A stretch of 64,000 nucleotides of DNA from Betaproteobacteria bacterium (GCA_028292435.1 JAQGMI010000149.1:1-64000), one strand, 5' to 3'. Positions 28,516 to 36,581 are shown, counted from the stretch's first letter. Numbers and translations are program-made. Notes: generated by a model not told the origin, from the sequence alone.

Positions 28516-28884
28516 CTACTTGAACGCCTGTTGCACGTAATCCAGCAGATCCGCGCGGTCCTTTGCTTCGGGCATTCCCCCGTACGGCATGCGGTTCGCG
28601 GGCACTGCTTTCTGCGGATCGAGGATGTATGCGTCAAGGGTCTGCCGCGACCACGTAATGCCGCTTTTCTTCAGCGCCGGCGAATAGCGGAAATTATCAA
28701 GCACGCCCGCCTTGCGGCCGATGACGCCATGCAAATCCGGGCCGACGTTGCCGGCACCGGGCTCGGTCGAATGACAGGCTGCGCATTCGTCGAATAATTT
28801 CTGCCCGCGCTTGGCGTCTGCATGAACGGCATTGGCTGCAAGCGCGCCGACGACTGTCGTAACTATCAAAGTCGTTCTGATCAT
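28516..28884 (-). CDS. Short monohaem cytochrome c
   Basis: The product has 122 residues with a signal peptide (TLIVTTVVGALAANAVHA) and one haem-binding site, ECAACH, near residue 36. MPYGGMPEA provides a probable Met axial ligand. It belongs to the class I cytochrome c552/Fbc-like group. The start overlaps the GMC stop by ATGA, so translation is coupled. It is much shorter than the tri-haem subunit of classical gluconate dehydrogenases, and is the likely electron acceptor of the GMC enzyme. Confidence 0.88.
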   Translation of the reverse strand: MIRTTLIVTTVVGALAANAVHADAKRGQKLFDECAACHSTEPGAGNVGPDLHGVIGRKAGVLDNFRYSPALKKSGITWSRQTLDAYILDPQKAVPANRMPYGGMPEAKDRADLLDYVQQAFK

Positions 28885-30659
28885 GCCGACACCATCGGTC
28901 CGGGATTTTTCATGTAGCGGTTCTTGATCGCATCCGCCGTCCAGTATGCAAGCGCGCCCACCGGCCCTGTCGGGTTGTACGACGCGTTGTGCGGAAACAC
29001 GTTCGCCCCAACGACGAAGAGATTGTGGCAATCCCAGCTCTGCAGATATTTATTGAGCACACTATTCTTCGGATTGGTGCCCATGATCGTGCCGCCGGTG
29101 TTGTGCGTGCTTTGATATGGCACGACGGTCCACGGCTCGGTGCGCGCAATGGCCGAATTGAACGACGTCGGATTCATCGACTTCGCCAGATCGTTGATCG
29201 TTTTCGCCGCATGCTCGCCCATCCTGTGCTCGTTCGCCTTGTAATCGAACGTCATGCGCATCAGCGGAAGTCCAAACGCATTGCGATAGGTCGGGTCGAG
29301 ATCGAAGTAGTTGTAGCGATTCGCCATCACGGCACCGCTCGCGTTGATGTTCATCGCGGTTTGGTACCACTTGGCGGTCGCCGCTTTCCACTCCTTGCCC
29401 CACGCCGGCGTGCCGCGCGGCACCGGACGATATCCAATCGGCAGCGCGGTGTTAAAACCGCCGCCCACGTTGTAGCCGCCGATGAAGCCGGCTTTGGCGC
29501 GATCGAATTCCCAGTTGTTCGAATTGAAATCGTCGAACGTGTAGTTGGAGCCGCCCGCATTCATGAACGGATTGAAATGCCGGCCTTCGAAGAACAGCGT
29601 CGCGCCGGTGCCGGTCTGGTAACAGTAGTTCTTGCCGACGACGCCCTGCTGTGTGGCCGGATCATAGGGCTGGCCGATGCCGGACAACAGCATCAGATGC
29701 ACGTTGTTGATGGCGTAAGCCGTCAACGCAACCATGCCGGCGGGCTGTTCGAACTCTTCGCCGTTCAGCGTATTTGTGTAAGTGACGCCGGTGACGCGCT
29801 TGCCCGTTGAATCCTTCAACACTTTCGTCACCCACGCATTCGTGCGCAGCTCGAAATTCGGATTTTTCATTGCAATCGGGATCACTGTCATGTGCGGGCT
29901 GCCTTTGGCGTTGGCTTCGCAGCCGAAACGCTGGCAATAGCCGCAATACTGGCAGGCGCCGAAACGCGAGCCATCCGGATTCGTGTACGCGCGCGAGGCG
30001 TTCGCGCTCGGCCGCGGGAATGGATGGTAGCCCTGCTTCGATGCACCTTCCGCGAACACCTGGCTCGCGAGAATCTGCGTGAGCGGCGGCAATGCATAGT
30101 CGCGCGCGCGCGGGGCTTCGAACGGATTGCCGCCCGACTGGAGCTTGCCCTGAAGATTGCCGGCTTTGCCTGAAACCGCGGCCGTGTACTCGAACTTTTC
30201 GTAGTACGGCTCGAGTTCGGCGTAGGTGATGCCCCAATCCTGGATCGTCATGTCGTCGGGGATAAATTTCTTGCCATAGCGCTCTTCGTACATCGTGCGG
30301 ATCTTGAATTCGTGATCCGTCCAGCGCCAGGTGTGGCCACTCCAGTGCACGCCCGAACCGCCGACGACTTCGCCGGGCAGAAAAGAACCCAGGCGCCGCA
30401 TCGGCAGCGCTTCCTGCGAAACGTTGTTGCGAACCGTCAGCGTGTCGCGCTGCGTGTTTTGCATGAGATCGTGACGATGCACGAAGCGCAGCTCGTCGCG
30501 CACGTGCGGCACGGAGTAATCGTTTTCGGTGGTGCGCATGCCCCCGCGCTCGAGTGCCACGACTTTCAAGCCGGCCGCGGACAGTTCTTTTGCGAGTATG
30601 CCGCCCGTCCAGCCGAGACCGACCAAAACTACATCGACTTCTTTAAGTTTTTTCGCCAT
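28881..30659 (-). CDS. GMC-family dehydrogenase, gluconate/sugar dehydrogenase large-subunit type
   Basis: The product is 592 residues. The FAD motif VLVGLGWTGGILAKELSAAGLKVVALERGG is at the N-terminus; GSGVHWSGHTWRW follows. The Cys-rich ACQYCGYCQRFGCEANAKGS near residues 237-256 resembles the cluster-binding region of FAD-glucose dehydrogenases. The C-terminus carries STHNTGGTIMGTNP (His and Asn of the active site) and NLFVVGANVFPHNASYNPT. It lies between the subunit 3-like gene, 7 bases upstream, and cytochrome c, so a periplasmic membrane-linked complex is expected. The substrate is unknown. Confidence 0.88.
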   Translation of the reverse strand: MAKKLKEVDVVLVGLGWTGGILAKELSAAGLKVVALERGGMRTTENDYSVPHVRDELRFVHRHDLMQNTQRDTLTVRNNVSQEALPMRRLGSFLPGEVVGGSGVHWSGHTWRWTDHEFKIRTMYEERYGKKFIPDDMTIQDWGITYAELEPYYEKFEYTAAVSGKAGNLQGKLQSGGNPFEAPRARDYALPPLTQILASQVFAEGASKQGYHPFPRPSANASRAYTNPDGSRFGACQYCGYCQRFGCEANAKGSPHMTVIPIAMKNPNFELRTNAWVTKVLKDSTGKRVTGVTYTNTLNGEEFEQPAGMVALTAYAINNVHLMLLSGIGQPYDPATQQGVVGKNYCYQTGTGATLFFEGRHFNPFMNAGGSNYTFDDFNSNNWEFDRAKAGFIGGYNVGGGFNTALPIGYRPVPRGTPAWGKEWKAATAKWYQTAMNINASGAVMANRYNYFDLDPTYRNAFGLPLMRMTFDYKANEHRMGEHAAKTINDLAKSMNPTSFNSAIARTEPWTVVPYQSTHNTGGTIMGTNPKNSVLNKYLQSWDCHNLFVVGANVFPHNASYNPTGPVGALAYWTADAIKNRYMKNPGPMVSA

Positions 30660-30666
30660 GGTCGCC

Positions 30667-31368
30667 TCAGCTCATGTCCGCAATGCCGACGGGGTTGGTC
30701 GGGAACGGCTTGTCGCGGAATTTCTCGACATTCTGATAGTTCACCGCAATGACGCCCGGAAACCCGATCAGCTTCCAGCCGGCCTTGTTCCTGTTGCCGC
30801 CATACATCGGGTCGGAGAACATGCCTTCCATGACGGTCTGGTACATGGTGCTGAAAAAGAGCCGCGCGGGCGGGCCGTTCTCAAAAGTGATTTTGCCGCC
30901 TTGCAGCGCGAGCAGAAATTCCTGGCGCTCGGCTTCGGTAATTTTGTCGAAAGTCTTTTTGTAAGTCTTCACGCAATGCGCGTTGGCCGCAGCCATGCCG
31001 TTGCGATACAACTCGGCCGGTGTTAGCGGGACTTGATAACCCTGGCTCGGGACGCCCTGTTTCCATGGTCCCTGCATATAAAGACGATCGCCCTTGCCCC
31101 AACCGCCGGCCAAAGATCGATCGATAAAAATGTTGAGCCCGAGATCGGTGCCCTTCGGCGTGAGATTGTCGGCTGGCACCATGTGATCGACGAGCGCTTC
31201 GACGAACGCGCCCTCTTCCGGATTCAGAAATTCGTAGCCCGGCGATGCAGTTGCTTGCGCACCTGACTGAGCTTGTGCCGGTTGAGGAACATTGACCGCG
31301 GCAGCAGCAGCGCCGCCCACGACCGCACTCTTCAGAAAAGCGCGGCGATCGAACCCATCGTTGCTCAT
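30667..31368 (-). CDS. Gluconate 2-dehydrogenase subunit 3-family protein (Tat substrate)
   Basis: The product has 233 residues with a twin-arginine signal, DRRAFLKSAVVGGAAAAA, and processing near AQAQS. The region FLNPEEGAFVEALVDHMVPAD is the hallmark of the gluconate 2-dehydrogenase gamma subunit, and GFPGVIAVNYQNVEKFRD closes it. The subunit helps folding and Tat co-export of the catalytic subunit, which lacks its own signal. AGGAGG lies before the ATG. It is the first gene of the operon. Confidence 0.87.
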   Translation of the reverse strand: MSNDGFDRRAFLKSAVVGGAAAAAVNVPQPAQAQSGAQATASPGYEFLNPEEGAFVEALVDHMVPADNLTPKGTDLGLNIFIDRSLAGGWGKGDRLYMQGPWKQGVPSQGYQVPLTPAELYRNGMAAANAHCVKTYKKTFDKITEAERQEFLLALQGGKITFENGPPARLFFSTMYQTVMEGMFSDPMYGGNRNKAGWKLIGFPGVIAVNYQNVEKFRDKPFPTNPVGIADMS

Positions 31369-31504
31369 GATCTCCTCCTGATTTTTTAGACGCGGGGCTT
31401 TGCGTTCGGCGCCGCGGGACTGCGAGCAAGCATCCTATTCCTAATAATGGAACACGTAAACATGCGTCGTGACCGCGTGCCCCTGCGGGCCGCATAATCG
31501 CCGC

Positions 31505-32236
31505 ATGTCGCTACAGAAAATCATGCGCAAGTCTCTGACCGCATGGCTGCTCCTCACGGTCGCGCTCGCGGCATCCGCGCAGGAAGCAAATGCGCCGCGC
31601 TATGCGACCGTCGCGCCGAGCGCGGATGGCATCGGCAAGACCTACCAGGGTCGCGAAATCGCGCACGTGATGACGTATCACGGCGCGCAATGGCTCGAGC
31701 GCACCGAGCGCGTCGATGAAGAAAAGCCCGAAATCGTTTTGGCCGCGCTCGATCTCAAGCCCGGAATGACGGTCGCCGACATTGGCGCCGGAACGGGCTA
31801 CTACTCATGGCGCATGGCACAGCGTGTCGGCAAAGGCGGCGCTGTTTACGCAGTCGACATTCAGCCCGAAATGATTGGACTGCTCGAAAAGCAGATCGCG
31901 CGGCGCGGCGCGGGGAATGTAAAACCGGTGCTGGGCACGGTGACCGATCCGCGTTTGCCTGCGGGCGCGCTCGACGTGGCGCTCATGGTTGACGTCTATC
32001 ACGAGCTGGAATATCCCTATGAAATGCTCGCGGCGATCGCGCGTGCCTTGAAACCCGGCGGCCGCCTGGTATTTGTCGAATTCAGAGGCAACGACTCCGA
32101 GGTGCCAATCAAGCCGCTGCATACGATGACTGAGCAGCAAGTGCGGAACGAAGTCGCGCCGCACCCGCTCAAATGGGTACGCACCATCGGCGGCCTGCCG
32201 TGGCAGCACATCATCATTTTCCAGAAACAGGGTTGA
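31505..32236 (+). CDS. SAM-dependent methyltransferase with signal-like N-terminus
   Basis: The product has 243 residues. An N-terminal hydrophobic segment (SLTAWLLLTVALAASAQEA) looks like a signal peptide or anchor. The methyltransferase core reads MTVADIGAGTGYYSWRMAQRV (motif I) and AVDIQPEMIGLLEK (motif II), then MVDVYHELEYPYEMLAA and GGRLVFVEFRG. Such exported class I methyltransferases with YHELEYP are common in proteobacteria but their substrate is unknown. Starts at 31505 or 31523 are both possible. The neighbour is the selenoprotein-type FrnE gene, 59 bases on. Confidence 0.82.
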   Translation: MSLQKIMRKSLTAWLLLTVALAASAQEANAPRYATVAPSADGIGKTYQGREIAHVMTYHGAQWLERTERVDEEKPEIVLAALDLKPGMTVADIGAGTGYYSWRMAQRVGKGGAVYAVDIQPEMIGLLEKQIARRGAGNVKPVLGTVTDPRLPAGALDVALMVDVYHELEYPYEMLAAIARALKPGGRLVFVEFRGNDSEVPIKPLHTMTEQQVRNEVAPHPLKWVRTIGGLPWQHIIIFQKQG

Positions 32237-32295
32237 GGCCGAAGCGCATTTATTTTCCTGCTAGACTCGGCTCAGCGTTCATCGAAAGGACCTTT

Positions 32296-32946
32296 ATGGC
32301 TTCGCAACCTCCAATCACAATCGACATCGTCTCCGACGTTGTTTGACCCTGGTGCTTCATCGGCAAGCGCCGCCTGGAATCTGCGCTGCAGATGTACCGG
32401 GAGCAACACCCCGATGAAGAACCGCCGGCCGTGCGCTGGCTGCCGTTTCAGTTAAATCCCGATCTGCCCGAGGAAGGCATTTCGCGCCAGGCTTATATCG
32501 AACGCAAATGGGGCAAGGCCGGCAACAAGTATGAGCGCGTCGCTGCCGTCGGCCGTGAGGTCGGCATCGACTTCAAGTTTGACGACATCAAGGTGCAGCC
32601 GAACACCGTCAACGCGCATCGCCTCATGCTTTACGGCACGAAGCACGGGCGCGAAGATGAAGTCGCGGAAAGCCTGTTCGCCGCTTACTTCAAGGAAGGT
32701 GCGAACCTGACCGACAAGAAGACGCTGGCCGACATCGGCGCACGCGCCGGTCTAGAGCGCGACCTGCTCGAAGATTATTTCGACGGCGACGAAGGCAAGG
32801 ACGAAATTTTGCGCGGCGATCTGAAAGCGCGCCAGGGCGGCGTGAACGGCGTGCCCTACTTTATCTTCAATCGCAAAGTCGCGGTTTCAGGTGCGCACGA
32901 ACCTGAAACGCTATTGAAGGCGATGGAGCAGTCAAAACAGGAATAA
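32296..32946 (+). CDS. FrnE/DsbA-family protein with in-frame UGA at the first CxxC position (predicted selenoprotein)
   Basis: The reading frame starts at ATG 32296, preceded by AAAGGA. Codon 17 is TGA (32344-32346) and the frame otherwise runs open to TAA, giving 216 residues. The context reads DIVSDVV-U-PWCFIGKRRLE: the family motif is CPWC, so UGA stands exactly where the first, nucleophilic Cys belongs. Downstream features are normal for FrnE: FQLNPDLPEEG, NTVNAHRL, and GVNGVPYFIFNRK with the cis-Pro. A hairpin follows the UGA at once. A Sec-x-x-Cys oxidoreductase is the best reading; a nonsense mutant is the alternative, argued against by the second case next door. Confidence 0.85.
32350..32372 (+). 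promoter_or_regulatory. Candidate bacterial SECIS hairpin of the FrnE gene
   Basis: TGGTGCTT (32350-32357) pairs over 8 bp, with two G-U pairs, to AAGCGCCG (32365-32372) around a 7-base loop. It begins four bases after the UGA. The loop starts 12 bases from the UGA, slightly closer than usual. An alternative 4-bp stem CGGC/GCCG is nested in the same place. Confidence 0.5.
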
Positions 32947-32958
32947 AGCGCAAGCCTG

Positions 32959-33115
32959 AACCGCAAAGGACGCGAAGAACGCAAGGGAAGTGCTGGAGGT
33001 TGAAGGTCAAAAAAAACCGCCAAGGATAAAAATCCATGGCGGCAATATTTGAACTTGCACGAACGACGAACGGTTTTTGGTTTCCTTCGCGGCCTTCCCG
33101 TCCTTCGCGGTTAAG
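32959..33115. repeat. Inverted repeat arms between the two selenoprotein genes
   Basis: The arm near 32959-32990 (beginning AACCGCAAAGGACGCGAAG) is closely matched in reverse complement by 33081-33115 (beginning, when inverted, AACCGCGAAGGACGGGAAG). The arms flank the terminator at 33009-33042. Such arms are common as REP-like intergenic repeats. Confidence 0.6.
33009..33042 (-). terminator. Rho-independent terminator of the peroxiredoxin gene
   Basis: CCGCCA (33017-33022) pairs with TGGCGG (33037-33042), with GGAT/ATCC pairing inside. On the minus strand an eight-T run (33009-33016) follows. It lies about 95 bases after the peroxiredoxin stop. Confidence 0.75.
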
Positions 33116-33141
33116 CTTTAATAAGCTTTAATAAGCTTTAA
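33111..33141. repeat. Three 10-bp tandem units (AATAAGCTTT)
   Basis: TTAAGCTTTA, ATAAGCTTTA and ATAAGCTTTA follow one another across 33111-33140. The last unit includes the stop codon of the peroxiredoxin gene. Each unit contains a HindIII-type AAGCTT palindrome. Confidence 0.7.
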
Positions 33142-33599
33142 ATCTTCTGTAACTGCTCAAGCAGTTCTGTGCTTTCGGGAATCGTCCCCGGCGCGTAAGC
33201 CTTCGAATAGCGGATCACGCCCTGCGCGTCGAGAACGAACGCTGATCGTGCATCCATCCCGCGCTCTTCGTTGAACACGCCGTACGCTTTGCCGACTGCG
33301 CCGTGCGGCCAGTAGTCGGACAAGAGCGGAAACGGCAGGCCGCCGAGCTGTTCCATCCATACCTTGAGGCTCGGCACGGTGTCTGCGCTGATCTGCAGAA
33401 TCTCGACGTCGAGCGCTTTGAATTGGGCGTAGTTCTCACGGAACCCGCTGACTTGATTCTTTCAGCCGCCGGTGAAAGCAAACGGTAGAAACGAGACGAC
33501 GGTGCGTCTCCCCTTGAAGCTTGCGAGCGAAATTTTTTCGCCCGCTTGATTCGCCAGCGTAAAGTCCGGCGCCGGGGTTCCTGCCTGAAGTGCAGCCAT
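33138..33599 (-). CDS. Peroxiredoxin with in-frame UGA at the peroxidatic cysteine (predicted selenoprotein)
   Basis: Translation from the ATG at 33599, with AAAGGAG upstream, gives 153 residues with one TGA, codon 46 (33464-33462). The family motif P-x-x-x-T-x-x-C reads PFAFTGG-U, so UGA replaces the peroxidatic Cys. The rest is typical AhpC/TSA: TPAPDFTL, ASFKGRRTVVSFLPF, ILQISADTVPSLKVW, FPLLSDYWPHGAVGKAYGVF and RSAFVLDAQGVIRYS. No other Cys occurs in the protein, so without Sec it would have no redox residue at all. It is a one-residue (1-Cys type) peroxidase acting in the cytoplasm. Confidence 0.88.
33427..33448 (-). promoter_or_regulatory. Candidate bacterial SECIS hairpin of the peroxiredoxin gene
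   Basis: On the minus strand GCG-GGTTC pairs with GAACT-(A)-CGC, eight pairs with one bulged A and one G-U, around the five-base loop CGTGA. The loop begins 22 bases after the UGA and has G at its second position. Both features fit the bacterial SECIS model. Confidence 0.6.
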
Positions 33600-33656
33600 A
33601 TGGGAAATCTCCTTTAAAACGTTGACGTTCTGTTACGCCGCAAGGATAACCGAAGA

Positions 33657-35075
33657 TCAGGCCCGCATAACTTCTTTGCGCGTCCATGCGCCGAGCCAAA
33701 CCGCGCAGGCGACGATCGAGCCAAAAACGGTCAACGCCAGGCCGAGAGCCAGAAAAACCGCGCCGAGATCATGCGTCCATTCGTATGCGAGCCAGCCGCC
33801 GAAACCGGCAACCGCGAGCCGCGACAATCCCGCGATGAGGGGCCACTTAAGTTGTCCCGCGCCTTGCGACGCAAAGTACAACACCATGCCGATACCGAAG
33901 AAGCCGTAGAAAGGACCGACAATGTGCAAGTACTGCGAGCCGAACGCAATGACGTCCGCATCCGCGCTGAACATTGCGATCCAGCCTGCCGGAAACAATG
34001 CCGCGGCGAGACCAACCGCCTCCGCCACAACGCCGGCGATCAAAGCGCCTGACCAGGCCGCCCGCAACGCACGTTCCCGCTTGCCTGCGCCGATGCAGGT
34101 GCCGACCATGGCGACAAGCGGCGCGCCGAGACTGAAGGCCAGCGGTATCAAAAGATATTCAAGTCGCGAGCCGATGCCGTAACCGGCGATCGCAGCGGCG
34201 CCGGAGTTACCGACGATGCTGGTCGTCAGCGCGACCGTTAGATTCGTGGTGACGGTAATGACCGCCGCGATCAGGCCGACGCGCAAAATGTCATATAACA
34301 ATTGGCGGCGGATTTTTGTCTCGCGCAACGTCGGGCGCACGACGTTGCGGCCGGACCAGACCGCATGGGCGAGAAAAGGAATTGCCCCGCCGTAATACAA
34401 CACGACCGCCGCAGCGCCGCCGGCGATGCCCCATTGTGGAAACGGTCCCCATCCGAAAATCAGCAAAGGCGACAGCGGAATGACCAGCACCGCGCCTACG
34501 CCCGTCACGAGCGCCGGCAGCGCCATGTTGCCGGTACCGCGCAGCACGCTGGCGAGCGCATTGAAAATCCACAGCAGCACGATGCCGGCAAAAATGATGT
34601 TCGAGTACGTAAGCGCGGCCTCGAGCGCTGCGCCTTGTCCGCCCATCGCGGAGTACAGCGCGCGACCGCCGATGAGCATTGCAATGGTGAATGCGATGCC
34701 GAGCGCGGTCGAAATCAGCAATGCATGCATCACCAGCGCGTTGGCGTCGGCCTGACGCTTGGCGCCGATAGCGCGCGCGATCGCCGATGCGATACCGCCG
34801 CCCATCGCGCCGGCCGACATCATTTGCATCAGCATCAATGCCGGAAACACCAGCGCGACGCCGGCGAGCGCATCGGTGCCGAGTTTGCCGACCCAATACG
34901 CTTCGATGAGCCCGATCGATGATTGCACCAGCAGAACGACGAGATTCGGCGCGGCAAGTTTGAGCAGCGTCGGCACGATCGGGCCTTCGAGCAGGCGCGT
35001 CGTGCGCGGATTGAGGGGTTCGTTTGCCGCCGTGAGCGGGGCGTTGTTGGCCGTTGCGATTGCAAGCGGAGTCAT
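33657..35075 (-). CDS. MATE-family efflux transporter
   Basis: The product has 472 residues with about 12 membrane segments. The start of the fold reads LLEGPIVPTLLKLAAPNLVVLLVQSS, then EAYWVGKLGTDALAGVALVFP and AIGAKRQADANALVMHAL. LEYLLIPLAFSLGAPLVAMVGTCIGAGKRERA marks the second half. The ATG at 35075 is 6 bases past the stop of the SDR gene, so the two form an operon. It exports cationic or other drugs by Na+ or H+ antiport; the substrate is unknown. Control by the divergent TetR protein is likely. Confidence 0.88.
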   Translation of the reverse strand: MTPLAIATANNAPLTAANEPLNPRTTRLLEGPIVPTLLKLAAPNLVVLLVQSSIGLIEAYWVGKLGTDALAGVALVFPALMLMQMMSAGAMGGGIASAIARAIGAKRQADANALVMHALLISTALGIAFTIAMLIGGRALYSAMGGQGAALEAALTYSNIIFAGIVLLWIFNALASVLRGTGNMALPALVTGVGAVLVIPLSPLLIFGWGPFPQWGIAGGAAAVVLYYGGAIPFLAHAVWSGRNVVRPTLRETKIRRQLLYDILRVGLIAAVITVTTNLTVALTTSIVGNSGAAAIAGYGIGSRLEYLLIPLAFSLGAPLVAMVGTCIGAGKRERALRAAWSGALIAGVVAEAVGLAAALFPAGWIAMFSADADVIAFGSQYLHIVGPFYGFFGIGMVLYFASQGAGQLKWPLIAGLSRLAVAGFGGWLAYEWTHDLGAVFLALGLALTVFGSIVACAVWLGAWTRKEVMRA

Positions 35076-35080
35076 TGCAA

Positions 35081-35896
35081 TCACGCCGCTCTGGTCAGTG
35101 ATGGCCGGTAACGCGGCGCCGGCATCGAATTCGCGAACAGCGGCGCAAGCGCGCGACGCGCGGCTTCGAAGCGCGTCCACTCCGCTCCGTCCTGCAGGCC
35201 GGGTATCGTCACGAGTTCTCCCTGATCGAGTCCGGCAAGCGCCGCATCGACCATGTCTTCCGGCATCATAACCATTGAAGCGGGCAAGTCACGCCAGTGC
35301 TTGCCTGCGCTTTCCCAAATGTCTGTCGCGGTTGCACCCGGCAATACTGCCTGAATGCGAATGCCTTTATCGGCGAGTTCGTGCTGCAGCGAATGGCTGA
35401 ACGCAATGACGAATGCCTTGGTTGCGCCGTACACGCCGTTGAGCCGTTCGGGCGCGATGCCGACGACCGACGCGATGTTGATGATCGTTCCAGTGCCGCG
35501 CTTGACGAATGCCGGGGCAGCCGCGTAGGTCAAGCGCATCAACGCAACCGTGTTGAGTTGAATCATTGCATCCATTTTTTCGACGTCGGCGTCGAGCAGC
35601 GGCACGATGTCGGCAATACCGGCATTGTTCACGAGCAGCGTAATCGCCGGGTCGTCGCGCAGTTCGGCTTCCACCTTTGCAAGGTCGGCTGGCAGACTCA
35701 GGTCCGCGACCAGCGGTGAAACGGCGCGACCGGTTTCGCGGTTCAATCTTTCAGCGACTGCGCCCAAGCGTTGCTCATCGCGGGCTACAAGCACAAGGTC
35801 GTAACCGCGCCTGGCGAGACGGTCGGCATAGACGGCGCCGATTCCTTTCGAAGCGCCCGTGATAAGCGCGGTGCCTTTGGCGGATTTAGTTGGCAT
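35081..35896 (-). CDS. SDR-family oxidoreductase, operon with MATE
   Basis: The product has 271 residues. TALITGASKGIGAVYADRLA, LLVNNAGIAD, the catalytic Ser in INIASVVG, and YGATKAFVIAFSHSL (Tyr, Lys) are intact. It belongs to the DltE-like group of SDRs often paired with TetR regulators. The gene is divergent from the TetR gene; both share the operator region 35920-35985. Confidence 0.88.
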   Translation of the reverse strand: MPTKSAKGTALITGASKGIGAVYADRLARRGYDLVLVARDEQRLGAVAERLNRETGRAVSPLVADLSLPADLAKVEAELRDDPAITLLVNNAGIADIVPLLDADVEKMDAMIQLNTVALMRLTYAAAPAFVKRGTGTIINIASVVGIAPERLNGVYGATKAFVIAFSHSLQHELADKGIRIQAVLPGATATDIWESAGKHWRDLPASMVMMPEDMVDAALAGLDQGELVTIPGLQDGAEWTRFEAARRALAPLFANSMPAPRYRPSLTRAA

Positions 35897-35924
35897 GGTG
35901 CATTCCTTTCGTTAAATCGATGTG

Positions 35925-35985
35925 ATGACGTCGGTTAAATTACGTTCGTCATGATTGAATTATATGATGGACGTCATGTATACTG
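35925..35985. promoter_or_regulatory. TetR-type operator and promoter between SDR and tetR-like gene
   Basis: An imperfect inverted repeat, ATGACG (35925-35930) with CGTCAT (35947-35952), and a second ATGATGGACGTCAT (35964-35977) lie in the divergent intergenic region. A promoter for the plus strand is visible: TTGAAT (35955-35960), 18 bases, TATACT (35979-35984). The second repeat sits in its spacer, so binding there would block transcription. Confidence 0.6.
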
Positions 35986-36017
35986 TCAAGCACTATCCGG
36001 TCGATAAGGGTAAGTCC

Positions 36018-36575
36018 ATGAAAGTCAGCAGAGAACAGGCGGCGCAAAACCGCGAACGCATCATCGACACCGCGGCGCGCCTCTTTCGCGAACGCGGTTT
36101 CGACGGCATTGGCGTCGCCGATCTGATGCAAAACGCCGGCCTTACGCACGGCGGCTTCTACGGCCAGTTCGCCTCGAAGGAAGATCTCGCCGCGCTCGCA
36201 TGTGAGCGCGCGCTTGGACAGTCGGCGACGCGCATCGACCGTGTGATCGCCGAGCATCCTGAAAATACGCTGCAAGCAGTCGCTGCTTCGTATCTATCGA
36301 AGCGGCATCGCGACAATCCTGGCGACGGCTGCGCATTCGTCGCGCTCGGCGCCGAAGCGCCGCGCCATGAGGCCGGGGTGCGCAAGGTATTTGCTCAGGC
36401 CTTGCTCGTGCGCATGGAAAAACTCATGCGGCTTATTCCCGGCACGCCAGCCGCGCGCCGCCGCAAGGCGCTCTCGACGATGGCCAGCATGGTTGGCGCG
36501 CAAGTGCTCGCGCGCGCGGTCGATGACGCAACGCTTTCGACTGAGATTCTCGAGGCCGTCAAAGCCTCGATATAA
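36018..36575 (+). CDS. TetR/AcrR-family transcriptional regulator
   Basis: The product has 185 residues. The helix-turn-helix reads RIIDTAARLFRERGFDGIGVADLMQNAGLTHGGFYGQFASKEDL. The C-terminal ligand domain (YLSKRHRDNPGDGCAFVALGAEAPRHE) is of the type found near SDR and efflux genes. The ATG at 36018 begins just before the HTH and follows the promoter at 35955-35984. It probably represses itself and the SDR-MATE operon. Confidence 0.9.
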   Translation: MKVSREQAAQNRERIIDTAARLFRERGFDGIGVADLMQNAGLTHGGFYGQFASKEDLAALACERALGQSATRIDRVIAEHPENTLQAVAASYLSKRHRDNPGDGCAFVALGAEAPRHEAGVRKVFAQALLVRMEKLMRLIPGTPAARRRKALSTMASMVGAQVLARAVDDATLSTEILEAVKASI

Positions 36576-36581
36576 TTGCTT

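Noticed and set aside
32296..32946. Reading the FrnE gene as a pseudogene with a premature stop.
   Set aside because: The single stop is TGA, exactly on the catalytic Cys, with no other damage, and the neighbouring peroxiredoxin shows the same substitution at its own catalytic Cys.
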